Shown: positions 20,315 through 29,749 of the stretch, piece after piece | How positions within the stretch are numbered: the first letter of the stretch is position 1 | Layout: each line of letters opens with the position of its first letter | Source: Massilia litorea | GTDB lineage: Bacteria > Pseudomonadota > Gammaproteobacteria > Burkholderiales > Burkholderiaceae_D | Length of the DNA: 64,000 bases | Assembly (NCBI RefSeq): GCF_015101885.1 | Contig: NZ_CP062941.1 | Location: 2,790,001 to 2,854,000 of the forward strand | Direction of reading: 5' to 3' | Notes under the pieces: model-generated | Told to the model about the DNA's origin: nothing | What the model saw: the letters and a program-made list of their open reading frames with translations, nothing else | Databases searched by the model: none | Translations under genes and position numbers: made by a program

Positions 20315-21420
20315 TAGTGGATTTCCGTTGAGTTGACGATTGCCGCCGCGGATTCGGGCAGCGCCAGGCCGGCCAGCTTCGCGCGCTGCAAAACGGTCCA
20401 ATAATATCGGTAGCTGGCGCGGTCGTGCAAGCGCCCATGTTGAGCGATCGGACCCCAGTTCACCGCCATCGCTTCCTGCAAAATGTTGGTGGCTTCGTTG
20501 ACTTCCGAAAGACGGGGCGTAAACGCCTTGACGATCGGTTTGATCTGGTCCGGATGGATGCTCCACATGCGCGTAAAACCGAATTCGGCGCCGGCGCGTT
20601 GTGCATCGTTTGCCACAACTGCGCTGTCCTTGATTTCGGTCGTCACATTATGCGAGGCCACCTTGCCGTGCGCATGACATGCCGCAACCATCTCCAGCTT
20701 GGCGCGGACAACCAGGGGGTGCGTAAACTGTCCCGGCGTACGCATCGCGGCGGCCGGGATCGCACCGAAGTGCGAGGAAACGAAATCCATGATGCCGAAG
20801 GAAAGGCACTCGACCTGGGGCAGGGCGGCAATGTCGTAGGCTTCGTGCAGGGCGCCGTGGGTCTCGATCAGCACGTGCACGGGGAGCGCTGCGCGGCCGT
20901 TCGGCACGGCGACGCGGTTAATGATCTCTAATGCGCGGCGCACGTCGTCCAGGCCGTTCGGCTTGGGCAGCACGACATAGGCGAGCTTGCCGGCTGCGGC
21001 GCCGACGATCGTGACGACGTCCTGGACGAAATGCGGGCTGTCGATGTCGTGCAGGCGCACGCCGATACGCTCAAAACGGTTGTCGGAGCTAGCGATGAGC
21101 GAGGCAACGAGCTGGGCGTGCGCGGCTTCGTTGCCGGCGGCGGCGCCGTCCTCGCAGTCGAAGGTGATGTCGAAGACGGGACCAAGCTCTTGTTGCAGGG
21201 CCATCGACTTGCGCATCAGCTTCTCCGAGCCGCAATAGTGATCGCAGGCGGGGAGGAGGAGCGGCTGGCGTTTGCCCTGGAATAAAACCTCGGAAGGATG
21301 CATGTGGGGTTCGCTGGAAGTGGCGGATGCGGCGGAAGAAACGGATGAAGACGAAGAAACCGCCGCGTCGCTTTCGGCAACACGGCGGGTTCGGCGAACT
21401 GGCGGCTTGGCCGGATCCAT
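20314..21420 (-). CDS. HpcH/HpaI-family CoA ester lyase (CitE-like)
   Basis: This is a 368-residue CitE-like protein. The conserved lyase segments are visible: PACDHYCGSEKLMRKS, ITFDCEDGAA with the metal-binding acidic residues, LPKPNGLDDV, and VHVLIETHGALHEAYDIA. Relatives cleave CoA esters such as malyl-CoA or citramalyl-CoA, or act as malate synthase-like enzymes. The location between mdh and acnA suggests a C4 or glyoxylate-related reaction, which is inferred. The first 38 residues hold a basic patch and a Ser-rich run and are not part of the fold. A second ATG (MHPSEVLF) 117 bases downstream is an equally plausible start. Confidence 0.85.
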   Translation of the reverse strand: MDPAKPPVRRTRRVAESDAAVSSSSSVSSAASATSSEPHMHPSEVLFQGKRQPLLLPACDHYCGSEKLMRKSMALQQELGPVFDITFDCEDGAAAGNEAAHAQLVASLIASSDNRFERIGVRLHDIDSPHFVQDVVTIVGAAAGKLAYVVLPKPNGLDDVRRALEIINRVAVPNGRAALPVHVLIETHGALHEAYDIAALPQVECLSFGIMDFVSSHFGAIPAAAMRTPGQFTHPLVVRAKLEMVAACHAHGKVASHNVTTEIKDSAVVANDAQRAGAEFGFTRMWSIHPDQIKPIVKAFTPRLSEVNEATNILQEAMAVNWGPIAQHGRLHDRASYRYYWTVLQRAKLAGLALPESAAAIVNSTEIH

Positions 21421-21436
21421 GTTCGCCAAATGCGGC

Positions 21437-22426
21437 TTAGGCCAGCAGGTGGGCCACGCCTTCACGCTCTTCGGTCAGTTCCTTCAGCGTGAGGTCGATG
21501 CGCTCTTGCGAGAACTGGTCGATTTCCAGGCCTTGCACGATCTTGTACTCGCCGTTTTCGACGGTGACCGGGAAGCCGAACATGGTGTCCTTCGGAATGC
21601 CGTAGGAGCCGTCCGATGGGATGCCCATCGTGGTCCACTTGCCGGCGGTACCGAGGTGCCAGTCGTGCATGTGGTCGATGGCGGCGTTGGCAGCCGAAGC
21701 AGCCGACGATGCGCCGCGGGCTTCGATGATGGCGGCGCCGCGCTTGCCGACGGTCGGCAGGAAGGTGTCGCGGTTCCAGACGTCGTCGTTGATCGCGTCC
21801 TTGACCGACTGGCCATCGACGGTGGCGAAGCGGTAGTCGGCGTACATCGTCGGCGAGTGGTTGCCCCAGACGGCCATCTTCTCGATCGAACCGACCGGCT
21901 TGCCCAGCTTGGAAGCGACTTGCGACAGGGCGCGGTTGTGGTCCAGGCGCAGCATGGCGGTGAAGTTCTTGGCCGGCAGGTTAGGAGCCGATTTCATCGC
22001 GATGTAGGCGTTGGTGTTGGCTGGGTTGCCGACGACCAGCACTTTGACGTCGCGCGAAGCGACGGCGTCGAGCGCCTTGCCCTGCACCGTGAAGATCTGT
22101 GCGTTGGCTTCCAGCAGGTCCTTGCGTTCCATGCCAGGGCCGCGCGGGCGTGCACCGACGAGGAGAGCGAAGTCGGCATCCTTGAATGCGGTCATCGGGT
22201 CCGAGTGCGCGGTCATGCCGGCCAGCAGCGGGAATGCGCAGTCGTCGATTTCCATCATCACGCCCTTGAGCGCCTTCTGTGCCTTTTCGTTGTCGATCTC
22301 GAGCAGCTGCAGGATGACCGGCTGGTCTTTGCCCAGCATGTCGCCGTTAGCGATGCGGAACAGCAGCGAGTAGCCGATCTGGCCGGCGGCGCCGGTAACG
22401 GCAACACGCATTGGGGTTTTAGCCAT
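21437..22426 (-). CDS. mdh: malate dehydrogenase
   Basis: This 329-residue NAD-dependent malate dehydrogenase oxidises malate to oxaloacetate in the TCA cycle. The NAD-binding [12 protein letters not shown] begins near residue 11. Substrate-binding arginines lie in [20 protein letters not shown] follows, and the catalytic His is in WGNHSP. The length and sequence match the bacterial 327-330-residue group typical of beta- and gammaproteobacteria. The start is the ATG preceded by GGAGATTCATC. It heads a minus-strand operon and is divergent from the GntR gene across a shared regulatory region. Confidence 0.97.
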   Translation of the reverse strand: MAKTPMRVAVTGAAGQIGYSLLFRIANGDMLGKDQPVILQLLEIDNEKAQKALKGVMMEIDDCAFPLLAGMTAHSDPMTAFKDADFALLVGARPRGPGMERKDLLEANAQIFTVQGKALDAVASRDVKVLVVGNPANTNAYIAMKSAPNLPAKNFTAMLRLDHNRALSQVASKLGKPVGSIEKMAVWGNHSPTMYADYRFATVDGQSVKDAINDDVWNRDTFLPTVGKRGAAIIEARGASSAASAANAAIDHMHDWHLGTAGKWTTMGIPSDGSYGIPKDTMFGFPVTVENGEYKIVQGLEIDQFSQERIDLTLKELTEEREGVAHLLA

Positions 22427-22609
22427 GATGAATCTCCAAAAGTGGGAATGAAAACGGTCGAAGCCGAGGATACGCCTGTTCGGGAAAACTGCAATAAAAG
22501 TGCAATGATACCAAAACGGACATGAATCCTTCCGGGCGCGCGGCACAAGGACGGCCGCCCGATCGACCGCGAGTGTAGTCCTCGCCCGTTACCCCTGTCA
22601 ATCCATATC

Positions 22610-22631
22610 ATATGTCTTATATAAGACACAT
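22610..22631. promoter_or_regulatory. palindromic operator candidate between mdh and GntR gene
   Basis: The centre GTCTTATATAAGAC is a perfect 14-bp palindrome. It extends imperfectly to ATAT on the left and ACAT on the right, and is flanked by the repeated word ATATCATA. The size and symmetry suit a GntR-type dimer. It sits 39 bases before the GntR start and 184 bases from mdh, so autoregulation and control of mdh are both possible. Binding by this regulator is inferred from proximity alone. Confidence 0.7.
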
Positions 22632-22669
22632 ATCATACGGGAAGTACACTGGACGGAAGGGGCAGTTTT

Positions 22670-23452
22670 GTGGTGAAATCGTGGTCTATGAATTCCGTCC
22701 CGACTAACCCCTCCGGCGAGGGCCCAGGCAGTGCCTCCCCCTCGTTCCGGCCCCTGTATCAGCAAATCAAGGCGCTGATCACGCAGAGCCTGCAATCCGG
22801 GGAGTGGAAGCCGGGCGAACTGATGCCGAGCGAAGTCGAGCTCGCCGTGCGCTTCAAGGTCAGCCAGGGCACGGTGCGCAAGGCCATCGACGAGCTGGCG
22901 GCCGAGAACCTGGTGGTGCGCCGGCAGGGGAAGGGCACCTTCGTTGCCACTCACCACGAAGAGCGCGCCCACTTCCGTTTCCTGAAATTGATGCCCGACG
23001 AGGGCGCTCCCCGTCCTCACGAAAACCGGTACCTCGAAGTGCGGCGCATCCGTGCGCCGGCCGAGGTCGCGCGCCTGCTCGAGCTCAAATCCGGCGACGC
23101 GGTCGTCTACATCAAGCGCGTGATGTCCTTCGACGCGGTCCCGATCATCCTCGAGGAGCTGTGGCTGCCGGGGCAGCTGTTCAAGGGACTGACGGCCGAA
23201 CGTCTGGTCGAGTACAAGGGTCCAATGTACGGCTTGTTCGAATCCGAGTTCGGCACACGCATGATCCGCGCGACCGAGAAGATCCGGGCAATCGGCGCCG
23301 ACGGCGCGGCGGCCGAGGTGCTGAACGTGGCCGAAGGGACGCCGCTGCTGTGCGCGGACCGGGTGTCGTTCACGTATGGAGACCGGCCGGTGGAGCTGCG
23401 GCGCGGCCTGTACCTGACGGCGCAGCATCATTACCAGAACGAGTTGTCGTGA
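22670..23452 (+). CDS. GntR family regulator with UTRA domain (HutC subfamily)
   Basis: This 260-residue transcription factor has a winged-helix domain at about 28-100 (PLYQQIKALI, then VSQGTVRKAIDELAAENLVVRRQGKGTFV). A UTRA effector-binding domain (about 110-255) is marked by YIKRVMSFDAVPIILEE and, near the end, PVELRRGLYL. I use the GTG after GGAAGGGG; a second GTG one codon on and an ATG six codons on are alternatives. It lies between mdh and sdhC, so it probably senses a carboxylic-acid metabolite and adjusts TCA genes. This placement is common in Burkholderiales. Confidence 0.9.
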   Translation: MVKSWSMNSVPTNPSGEGPGSASPSFRPLYQQIKALITQSLQSGEWKPGELMPSEVELAVRFKVSQGTVRKAIDELAAENLVVRRQGKGTFVATHHEERAHFRFLKLMPDEGAPRPHENRYLEVRRIRAPAEVARLLELKSGDAVVYIKRVMSFDAVPIILEELWLPGQLFKGLTAERLVEYKGPMYGLFESEFGTRMIRATEKIRAIGADGAAAEVLNVAEGTPLLCADRVSFTYGDRPVELRRGLYLTAQHHYQNELS

Positions 23453-23665
23453 CGTGGATGGGCGGTTTTACCGCCCATCGTGCAACAAGCGGCCGTCAGC
23501 ACGTTTGTGGCTATGCGTTTAAAATATGTTGTTAGTAAGAAAGCGCCAAACAAAACCCGGTTCCGCGTTTGTCTCGCAAATTTCGGGCATCGCATCTTGG
23601 TGCGACGCAAAAAATCGGCGAAAATTAAGGGTTAATCACATTTTGTCAGTTAAGGGAGGTGTTGT

Positions 23666-24091
23666 ATGTCCGAAGCCGTGAGAGAGGCCACAAAAAAAGG
23701 ACGGCCGGAGTTCCGTAATATCCACATTACGGATATCACTACGAAGTACAAGATGCCGCCATCGGCGATCGTCTCGATCCTGCACCGCGTGAGCGGCTTC
23801 GGGATTTTCCTGATGCTGCCTTTCCTGCTGTACCTGCTCCAGGAAAGCCTGCGTTCGGAAATCTCGTATTACCACTTCGGCGGCATCGTCGACAACGTCT
23901 TCACCAAGATCATCCTGCTGGGTCTGTCGTGGGCGTACCTGCACCACTTCACCGCCGGCGTGCGCCACCTGTTCATGGACAACCACATGGCCCTGGACAA
24001 GGACGCAGCGCAGAAGACCGCCCGCTGGGTGCTGGTCATCAGCCTGGCCCTGACCGTCGTCGTCGCCCTGAAACTGTTCGGAGTATTCTAA
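23666..24091 (+). CDS. sdhC: succinate dehydrogenase cytochrome b556 subunit
   Basis: This is a 141-residue membrane subunit with three predicted helices, at about 45-65, 90-110 and 118-138. The family motif near the first helix reads PPSAIVSILHRVSG, where Ser and His act in quinone and heme b binding. With SdhD it anchors the complex in the inner membrane and passes electrons to ubiquinone. The ATG follows a strong GGGAGGTG site. The 213-base gap before it should hold the sdh operon promoter. The next gene starts 2 bases after its stop. Confidence 0.95.
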   Translation: MSEAVREATKKGRPEFRNIHITDITTKYKMPPSAIVSILHRVSGFGIFLMLPFLLYLLQESLRSEISYYHFGGIVDNVFTKIILLGLSWAYLHHFTAGVRHLFMDNHMALDKDAAQKTARWVLVISLALTVVVALKLFGVF

Positions 24092-24093
24092 CC

Positions 24094-24462
24094 ATGGCAA
24101 GCAAGAATAATATCGGCCAGCGCCGCCTCGTCGTCGGCGCGCACTACGGCGTCAAGGACTGGCTGGCGCAGCGCGTCACCGCGATCGTGATGGTGGTCTA
24201 CACCCTGATCCTGCTCGGCACCTTCCTGACTGCACAGAATTTCACCTATGAAGGCTGGGCGGCCCTGTTCTCGCGCCAGTGGTTCAAGCTCTTCTCCCTC
24301 GTCACTTTCCTCGGCCTGTACTACCACGTCTGGGTCGGTATCCGTGACATCTGGATGGACTACGTCAAAAATGCCGGCATCAAGCTGGCCTTGCAGTTTG
24401 CTACGGTGCTCTGGCTGCTGGCCTGCGCCGCCTGGACTGTGCAAATTCTCTGGAGTGTGTAA
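24094..24462 (+). CDS. sdhD: succinate dehydrogenase membrane anchor subunit
   Basis: This is a 122-residue hydrophobic subunit with three helices, at about 27-47, 60-80 and 95-118. The [15 protein letters not shown] segment contains the conserved His and Asp region for heme b and quinone. It forms the membrane anchor with SdhC. I start at [13 protein letters not shown], directly after the sdhC stop. A longer in-frame reading overlaps sdhC and lacks support. The sdhA gene starts 2 bases after its stop. Confidence 0.94.
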   Translation: MASKNNIGQRRLVVGAHYGVKDWLAQRVTAIVMVVYTLILLGTFLTAQNFTYEGWAALFSRQWFKLFSLVTFLGLYYHVWVGIRDIWMDYVKNAGIKLALQFATVLWLLACAAWTVQILWSV

Positions 24463-24464
24463 TC

Positions 24465-26246
24465 GTGGCAGCAATTAAAACTGCAATCCCTTCCCGCCGC
24501 TTCGACGCGGTCATCGTCGGCGCCGGCGGTTCCGGCATGCGCGCATCCCTGCAGCTGGCGGAAGCCGGCCTGAACGTGGCCGTGCTGTCGAAAGTCTTCC
24601 CGACCCGCTCGCACACCGTGGCGGCGCAGGGCGGCATCGGCGCCTCCCTCGGCAACATGAGCGAGGACGACTGGTACTGGCACATGTTCGACACCGTCAA
24701 GGGTGGCGACTACCTGGGCGACCAGGATGCGATCGAATTCATGTGCCGCGAAGCACCAAAGGTCGTCTACGAGCTGGAACACTTCGGCATGCCGTTCGAC
24801 CGCAACCCTGACGGCACCATTTACCAGCGTCCGTTCGGCGGCCACACCGCCAACTTCGGCGAGAAGCCGGTCCAGCGCGCCTGCGCCGCGGCCGACCGTA
24901 CCGGCCACGCGCTGCTGCACACCCTGTACCAGCGTAACGTCCGTGCCCGTACCCACTTCTTCGTCGAGTGGATGGCCCTCGACCTGGTGCGCGATGCCGA
25001 CGGCGACGTCATCGGCGTGGTGGCCCTGGAAATGGAAACCGGCGACGTGATGATCCTGGAAGCGAAGACCACCATCTTCGCCACCGGCGGCGCCGGCCGT
25101 ATCTTCGCCGCATCGACCAACGCCTTCATCAACACCGGCGACGGCATGGGCATGGCGGCACGCGCCGGCCTGCCGCTGCAGGACATGGAGTTCTGGCAGT
25201 TCCACCCGACCGGCGTGTCCGGCGCGGGCGTGCTGATCACGGAAGGCGTCCGCGGTGAGGGCGGTATCCTGATCAACTCGAACGGCGAACGCTTCATGGA
25301 GCGCTATGCGCCGACCCTGAAGGACCTGGCGCCGCGCGACTTCGTCTCGCGTTCGATGGACCAGGAAATCAAGGAAGGCCGCGGCTGCGGTCCGAACAAG
25401 GACCACGTGCTGCTGGACCTGCGCCACATCGGCGCCGATACCATCAAGAAGCGCCTGCCTTCGATCCTGGAAATCGGCCACAAGTTCGCCAACGTCGACG
25501 CCACCAAGGAACCGATTCCGGTCGTGCCGACGATTCACTACCAGATGGGCGGCATTCCGACCAACATCCACGGCCAGGTCGTTACCCCTGATATCGTGAA
25601 TGGCGGCCAGAAAGTCGTGAACGGCCTGTACGCCATCGGCGAATGCGCCTGCGTCTCGGTCCACGGCGCGAACCGCCTGGGCACCAACTCGCTGCTCGAC
25701 CTGCTGGTCTTCGGCCGCGCCGCCGGCAACCACGTGGTCGCCTCGAACCTGAAGCAGAAGTCGAACAAGGCCCTGCCGAAGGACGCCGCCGACTTCGCCC
25801 TCGACCGCCTGAACCGCCTCGAAACCTCGACCGGCTCGGAAAAAGTGCAGGGCGTCGCCAACGACATCCGCGCCACGATGCAGAAATACTGCGGCGTGTT
25901 CCGTACCGACGAGCTGCTGACCCAGGGCGTCAAGGAAATCATGGTCCTCGACGAGCGCCGCAAGCACGTGTCGTACAAGGACAAGTCGCAGGTCTTCAAC
26001 ATGGCCCGCGTCGAAGCCCTGGAACTGGACAACCTGATCGAGACCGCGAAAGCGACCATCGTTTCGGCCCAGGCGCGCAAGGAATCGCGCGGCGCCCACG
26101 CCCACAGCGACTACGAGCAGCGCGACGACGCGAACTGGATGAAGCACACCCTGTTCTACTCGGAAGGCAACCGCCTCGAGTACAAGGAAGTGGTGCAGAA
26201 GCCGCTGACGGTCGACACCTTCAAGCCGAAGGCACGTACTTTCTAA
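24465..26246 (+). CDS. sdhA: succinate dehydrogenase flavoprotein subunit
   Basis: This 593-residue FAD subunit oxidises succinate to fumarate. It has the dinucleotide-binding [13 protein letters not shown] near residue 15, the covalent-flavin His in [10 protein letters not shown], the active-site segment [18 protein letters not shown], and [14 protein letters not shown] near the C-terminal third. It begins with GTG, preceded by GGAG that lies inside the end of sdhD. The length is typical of proteobacterial SdhA. Confidence 0.97.
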   Translation: MAAIKTAIPSRRFDAVIVGAGGSGMRASLQLAEAGLNVAVLSKVFPTRSHTVAAQGGIGASLGNMSEDDWYWHMFDTVKGGDYLGDQDAIEFMCREAPKVVYELEHFGMPFDRNPDGTIYQRPFGGHTANFGEKPVQRACAAADRTGHALLHTLYQRNVRARTHFFVEWMALDLVRDADGDVIGVVALEMETGDVMILEAKTTIFATGGAGRIFAASTNAFINTGDGMGMAARAGLPLQDMEFWQFHPTGVSGAGVLITEGVRGEGGILINSNGERFMERYAPTLKDLAPRDFVSRSMDQEIKEGRGCGPNKDHVLLDLRHIGADTIKKRLPSILEIGHKFANVDATKEPIPVVPTIHYQMGGIPTNIHGQVVTPDIVNGGQKVVNGLYAIGECACVSVHGANRLGTNSLLDLLVFGRAAGNHVVASNLKQKSNKALPKDAADFALDRLNRLETSTGSEKVQGVANDIRATMQKYCGVFRTDELLTQGVKEIMVLDERRKHVSYKDKSQVFNMARVEALELDNLIETAKATIVSAQARKESRGAHAHSDYEQRDDANWMKHTLFYSEGNRLEYKEVVQKPLTVDTFKPKARTF

Positions 26247-26302
26247 GAACGAACTTCAGGGCAGGAGCACATGCTCCTGTCCGTTATGAATATAGGTAAA
26301 AC

Positions 26303-27013
26303 ATGGCACGCACAGTCCAACTGAAGATCTACCGCTACGATCCGGACAAGGATTCGAAGCCTTACATGCAAGACATCACCGTCGAACTGAAAGACACCGA
26401 CAAGATGCTGCTCGACGCACTGCAGCGCATCAAGTCGGACGTCGACGATTCGCTGTCGCTGCGCCGCTCGTGCCGCGAAGGCGTCTGCGGTTCCGACGCG
26501 ATGAACATCAACGGCAAGAACGGCCTGGCCTGCACCACCAACCTGAACGAACTGACCCAGCCGATCGTGCTGCGTCCGCTGCCGGGCCTGCCGGTCGTGC
26601 GCGACCTGATCGTCGACATGACCCAGTTCTTCAAGCAGTACCACTCGGTCAAGCCCTACCTGATCAACGACTCGATCAAGCCCGAGAAAGAGCGCCTGCA
26701 GTATCCGGAAGAGCGCGAAGAGCTCGACGGCCTGTACGAGTGCATCCTGTGCGCCTGCTGCTCGACCTCGTGCCCGTCGTTCTGGTGGAATCCGGACAAG
26801 TTCGTCGGCCCGGCCGGCCTGCTGCAGGCCTACCGCTTCATCGCCGACTCGCGCGACGAAGCCACCGCCGAGCGCCTGGACAACCTGGAAGACCCGTACC
26901 GCCTGTTCCGCTGCCACTCGATCATGAATTGCACGGACGTCTGCCCGAAGGGTCTGAATCCGAACAAGGCCATCGGCAAGATCAAGGAATTGCTGGTCCG
27001 CCGCGCGATCTGA
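26303..27013 (+). CDS. sdhB: succinate dehydrogenase iron-sulfur subunit
   Basis: This 236-residue subunit carries electrons from the flavin to quinone. All three cluster sites are complete: [2Fe-2S] in SCREGVCGSDAM with a later LAC, [4Fe-4S] in CILCACCSTSCP, and [3Fe-4S] in CHSIMNCTDVCPKGLNP. The 56-base gap after sdhA has no promoter-like feature, so it is probably co-transcribed. The run of GTAGGGTGGGC repeats begins shortly after its stop. Confidence 0.97.
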   Translation: MARTVQLKIYRYDPDKDSKPYMQDITVELKDTDKMLLDALQRIKSDVDDSLSLRRSCREGVCGSDAMNINGKNGLACTTNLNELTQPIVLRPLPGLPVVRDLIVDMTQFFKQYHSVKPYLINDSIKPEKERLQYPEEREELDGLYECILCACCSTSCPSFWWNPDKFVGPAGLLQAYRFIADSRDEATAERLDNLEDPYRLFRCHSIMNCTDVCPKGLNPNKAIGKIKELLVRRAI

Positions 27014-27055
27014 GTTGGTCCTTTGCGGCCGGCGCTGTATGGCCGGCCGTGTAAA

Positions 27056-27081
27056 CGCGTGGGCACAAGTGCCCACCCTAC
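27056..27081 (-). repeat. GTAGGGTGGGC hairpin repeat (inverted copy)
   Basis: This is a REP-like hairpin unit between sdhB and sdhE, reading CGCGTGGGC, a short loop, GCCCACCCTAC on the plus strand. It is the first of three units in this gap and lies opposite in orientation to the next two. Confidence 0.85.
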
Positions 27082-27098
27082 AAACCCGACGCATACCT

Positions 27099-27133
27099 GT
27101 AGGGTGGGCGGGTTTCCCGCCCACGCGTTCAAC
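27099..27133 (+). repeat. GTAGGGTGGGC hairpin repeat (full consensus copy)
   Basis: This copy has the whole consensus: TGTAGGGTGGGCGGG, loop TTT, CCCGCCCACGCGTTCAAC. The stem GTGGGCGGG/CCCGCCCAC is 9 bp, with asymmetric GTAGG head and GCGTTCAA tail. Confidence 0.88.
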
Positions 27134-27161
27134 CTGCCGGTGATCATTCGCGCGACCGTTT

Positions 27162-27189
27162 GGTAGGGTGGGCGCCCTGTGCCCACCGC
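27162..27189 (+). repeat. GTAGGGTGGGC hairpin repeat (short copy)
   Basis: This short unit reads GGTAGGGTGGGCGCCCTGTGCCCACCGC and has lost the GCGTTCAA tail. It lies just upstream of sdhE. Confidence 0.8.
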
Positions 27190-27298
27190 TGTAAAATGCC
27201 CGCACTGCATCCCAAGTATTGCCATCAATACAGTAGAAGTACCGTACTGCCGATTCCCGGCAGCCGGAGTATAGTGTTGACCGACAACGGACTCTAGA

Positions 27299-27577
27299 GT
27301 GAATACGCAGCAAAACGCGCATCAATCCGACCCCGCCAACCGGGCCCGCCTGCGCTGGCGCGCACGCCGTGGATTGCTCGAAAACGACCTGATCCTCACG
27401 CGCTTCCTTGATGCGCATGAAGCAGACCTGAGCGATGACGACGTCGATGCGCTGACCCGCTTGCTGGACCTGGCGGACAATCCGCTGATGGACCTGCTGC
27501 TCGGACGCGCCGAGCCCGAAGGCGATGTCGACCTGCCGCATGTGCGCGCCCTGCTGGCGCGCCTGCGCCAAGCGTAA
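27299..27577 (+). CDS. sdhE: succinate dehydrogenase assembly factor, SdhE family
   Basis: This 92-residue protein has the SdhE signature RxxRGxxE (here [11 protein letters not shown]), whose Gly and Glu region promotes covalent FAD attachment to SdhA. Acidic helices follow, with [21 protein letters not shown], as usual for this fold of about 90 residues. It starts with GTG. It lies between sdhB and gltA, separated from sdhB by a 285-base repeat-rich gap, so it may have its own promoter. It acts in the cytosol on the flavoprotein before complex assembly. Confidence 0.92.
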   Translation: MNTQQNAHQSDPANRARLRWRARRGLLENDLILTRFLDAHEADLSDDDVDALTRLLDLADNPLMDLLLGRAEPEGDVDLPHVRALLARLRQA

Positions 27578-27633
27578 GCGAAACCCGGTTTCGTTTTATA
27601 TTTTGTAGATTCCACTCCCAAGAAGGAAGTGCC

Positions 27634-28935
27634 ATGAATATCTCTGATACCAAAGCCACCCTGTCGTTCTCGGACGGCAGCCCATCGGTTGACATGCCGA
27701 TTTACAAGGGCACGATCGGCCCGGACGTCATCGACATCCGCAAGCTGTACGGCCAGACCGGCAAGTTCACCTACGATCCGGGCTTCATGTCGACGGCGGC
27801 GTGCAACTCGAGCATCACCTACATTGACGGCGACAAGGGCGAGCTGCTGTACCGCGGCTACCCGATCGAGCAGCTGGCCGAGAACTGCGACTTCCTGGAA
27901 ACCTGCTACCTGCTGCTGAATGGCGAACTGCCGAACGCAGAGCAGAAGGCCACGTTCGACGAGACCGTGACCAAGCACACGATGATCCACGAGCAGATGA
28001 ACTTCTTCTTCCGTGGCTTCCGTCGCGACGCGCACCCGATGTCGGTGCTGGTCGGCACCGTCGGCGCGCTGGCCTCGTTCTACCACGACTCGCTCGACAT
28101 CAACGACGCCAAGCAGCGCGAGATCTCGGCGATCCGCCTGATCGCCAAGCTGCCGACCCTGGTCGCGATGGCCTATAAGTACTCGGTCGGCCAGCCGTTC
28201 ATGTACCCACGCAACGACCTGTCGTACAGCGCCAACTTCATGCACATGATGTTCGCCAACCCGTGCGAAGAGTACAAGGTCAACGACGTGCTGGTGCGCG
28301 CCCTGGACCGCATCCTGATCCTGCACGCCGACCACGAGCAGAACGCATCGACCTCGACCGTCCGCCTGGCCGGTTCGTCGGGCGCGAACCCGTTCGCCTG
28401 TATCGCTGCCGGTATCGCCTGCCTGTGGGGCCCTGCCCACGGCGGCGCCAACGAAGCGGCCCTGACCATGCTGAAGGAAATCGGCTCGGTCGAGAACATC
28501 CCAGCCTTCATCGAGAAGGTCAAGGACAAGAACTCGGGCGTCAAGCTGATGGGCTTCGGTCACCGCGTGTACAAGAACTTCGACCCGCGTGCAAAACTGA
28601 TGCGCGAAACCTGCCACGAAGTGCTGGAAGAGCTGGGCCTGCAGGAAGACCCGCTGTTCAAGCTGGCGATGGAACTGGAACGCATCGCGCTGGAAGACGA
28701 ATACTTCGTGTCGCGCAAGCTGTACCCGAACGTCGACTTCTACTCGGGTATCGTGCAGTCGGCCCTGGGCATCCCGGTCTCGCTGTTCACCGGTATCTTC
28801 GCGATGGCCCGTACCATCGGCTGGATCGCGCAGTGGAACGAGATGATCGCCGATCCGGAGCAGAAGATCGGCCGTCCACGCCAGCTGTTCGTCGGTTCGC
28901 CGGTGCGCGAAGTGCCGCCGATCGACAAGCGTTAA
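27634..28935 (+). CDS. gltA: citrate synthase, type II
   Basis: This 433-residue citrate synthase condenses acetyl-CoA and oxaloacetate, opening the TCA cycle. Active-site residues are visible: His in [13 protein letters not shown], His in [13 protein letters not shown], and Asp in YPNVDFYSG. An N-terminal beta region ending in [21 protein letters not shown] is typical of the hexameric, NADH-regulated gram-negative enzymes. The ATG follows AAGAAGGAAG. It closes the sdh cluster, with an intrinsic terminator 21 bases after its stop. Confidence 0.97.
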   Translation: MNISDTKATLSFSDGSPSVDMPIYKGTIGPDVIDIRKLYGQTGKFTYDPGFMSTAACNSSITYIDGDKGELLYRGYPIEQLAENCDFLETCYLLLNGELPNAEQKATFDETVTKHTMIHEQMNFFFRGFRRDAHPMSVLVGTVGALASFYHDSLDINDAKQREISAIRLIAKLPTLVAMAYKYSVGQPFMYPRNDLSYSANFMHMMFANPCEEYKVNDVLVRALDRILILHADHEQNASTSTVRLAGSSGANPFACIAAGIACLWGPAHGGANEAALTMLKEIGSVENIPAFIEKVKDKNSGVKLMGFGHRVYKNFDPRAKLMRETCHEVLEELGLQEDPLFKLAMELERIALEDEYFVSRKLYPNVDFYSGIVQSALGIPVSLFTGIFAMARTIGWIAQWNEMIADPEQKIGRPRQLFVGSPVREVPPIDKR

Positions 28936-28956
28936 TTCGGTTTAGATCGTTTCGGG

Positions 28957-28984
28957 AAAGCGGGCTGCGGCCCGCTTTTTTTGT
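28957..28984 (+). terminator. intrinsic terminator after gltA
   Basis: A 9-bp perfect stem (AAAGCGGGC with GCCCGCTTT), TGCG loop and a following T-run end the sdh-gltA transcription unit. Confidence 0.9.
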
Positions 28985-29043
28985 TTGTGGCGCTATACTG
29001 GAGCCGTGTCCGTCGCATGCGTTGCGGCGTGCATGGGTACGAC

Positions 29044-29067
29044 CGCGTGGGCGGAGCCCACCCGACG
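29044..29067 (-). repeat. GTAGGGTGGGC-type hairpin repeat (degenerate)
   Basis: The plus strand reads CGCGTGGGCGGAGCCCACCCGAC, a member of the dispersed hairpin family. The final TAC is changed to GAC. Confidence 0.65.
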
Positions 29068-29068
29068 T

Positions 29069-29333
29069 TTTATTGCAGCAAGCGACTATATCCGGCCATG
29101 AATCCATTCAGCTACGAAAAGGCTTGTGGTTCACCCCTGAACGAGGGAGGTCGCGTCGCGTCCATGCGTGTCATTTGCACGCCAGCGGCGTGCGTGCGAG
29201 ATCTCGCCTGGCTCTCCCTGGCTCGGTGAGGAAATCCGGCCGGCATCCGCCTTCCGTCCTCCCGAGCCTCCTCCACTGCATCGACCTTCTCCGCATGACG
29301 CGGAGCGTTTTCCTTTTGTATATGGAGTACCAC
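29069..29333 (+). other. long leader region upstream of rnk
   Basis: Together with the gltA terminator and one repeat, this fills the 398-base gap between gltA and rnk. It holds a perfect 7-bp hairpin (GCACGCC, loop AGC, GGCGTGC) at 29177-29193, followed by the palindrome GCGAGATCTCGC at 29196-29207. No gene is apparent. It may be a structured 5' leader or simply promoter DNA. Confidence 0.4.
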
Positions 29334-29741
29334 ATGAGACCACCTATCGTCGTATCCTCGCTCGACATGGAGCGCCTGGAACACCTGCTCGATTCGCTTC
29401 CCGCCGCCCAGGCCGGAACGCGGGCGGCCCTGCTGGAAGAACTGGCCAGGGCCGAGCTGGTCGAGCCGGCAGAGATGCCGGCCGACGTCGTCACGATGAA
29501 TTCGCGCGTGCGCTTCGTGCTCGACCACGGCCCCGAAGAATTCGACATGGCGCTCGCTTACCCGAAGGACGTCAAGGGCGCGCCCGACAAGCTGTCGGTG
29601 CTGACGCCGGTCGGCAATGCGCTGTTGGGACTGAAAGTGGGCGACAGCATAGCCTGGACGCGGCCGGACGGCGGGCGCTTCGAGGTGACGGTGCGCGAGA
29701 TCGTCTACCAGCCCGAACGCGCGGGCGAACTGCACCGCTAG
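29334..29741 (+). CDS. rnk: Rnk-type nucleoside diphosphate kinase regulator (GreA/B-like C-terminal domain)
   Basis: This 135-residue protein has a short N-terminal helical pair (residues 8-50) and a GreA/GreB-like C-terminal domain. Its sequence VTMNSRVRFVLDHG, DKLSVLTPVGNALLGLKVGD, then WTRPDGGRFEVTV is the Rnk pattern. Rnk binds RNA polymerase near the secondary channel without the long Gre coiled coil. It was first known as a regulator of nucleoside diphosphate kinase levels. The ATG has GGAG 7 bases upstream. The gene stands alone. Confidence 0.88.
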   Translation: MRPPIVVSSLDMERLEHLLDSLPAAQAGTRAALLEELARAELVEPAEMPADVVTMNSRVRFVLDHGPEEFDMALAYPKDVKGAPDKLSVLTPVGNALLGLKVGDSIAWTRPDGGRFEVTVREIVYQPERAGELHR

Positions 29742-29749
29742 GCAGGCGC

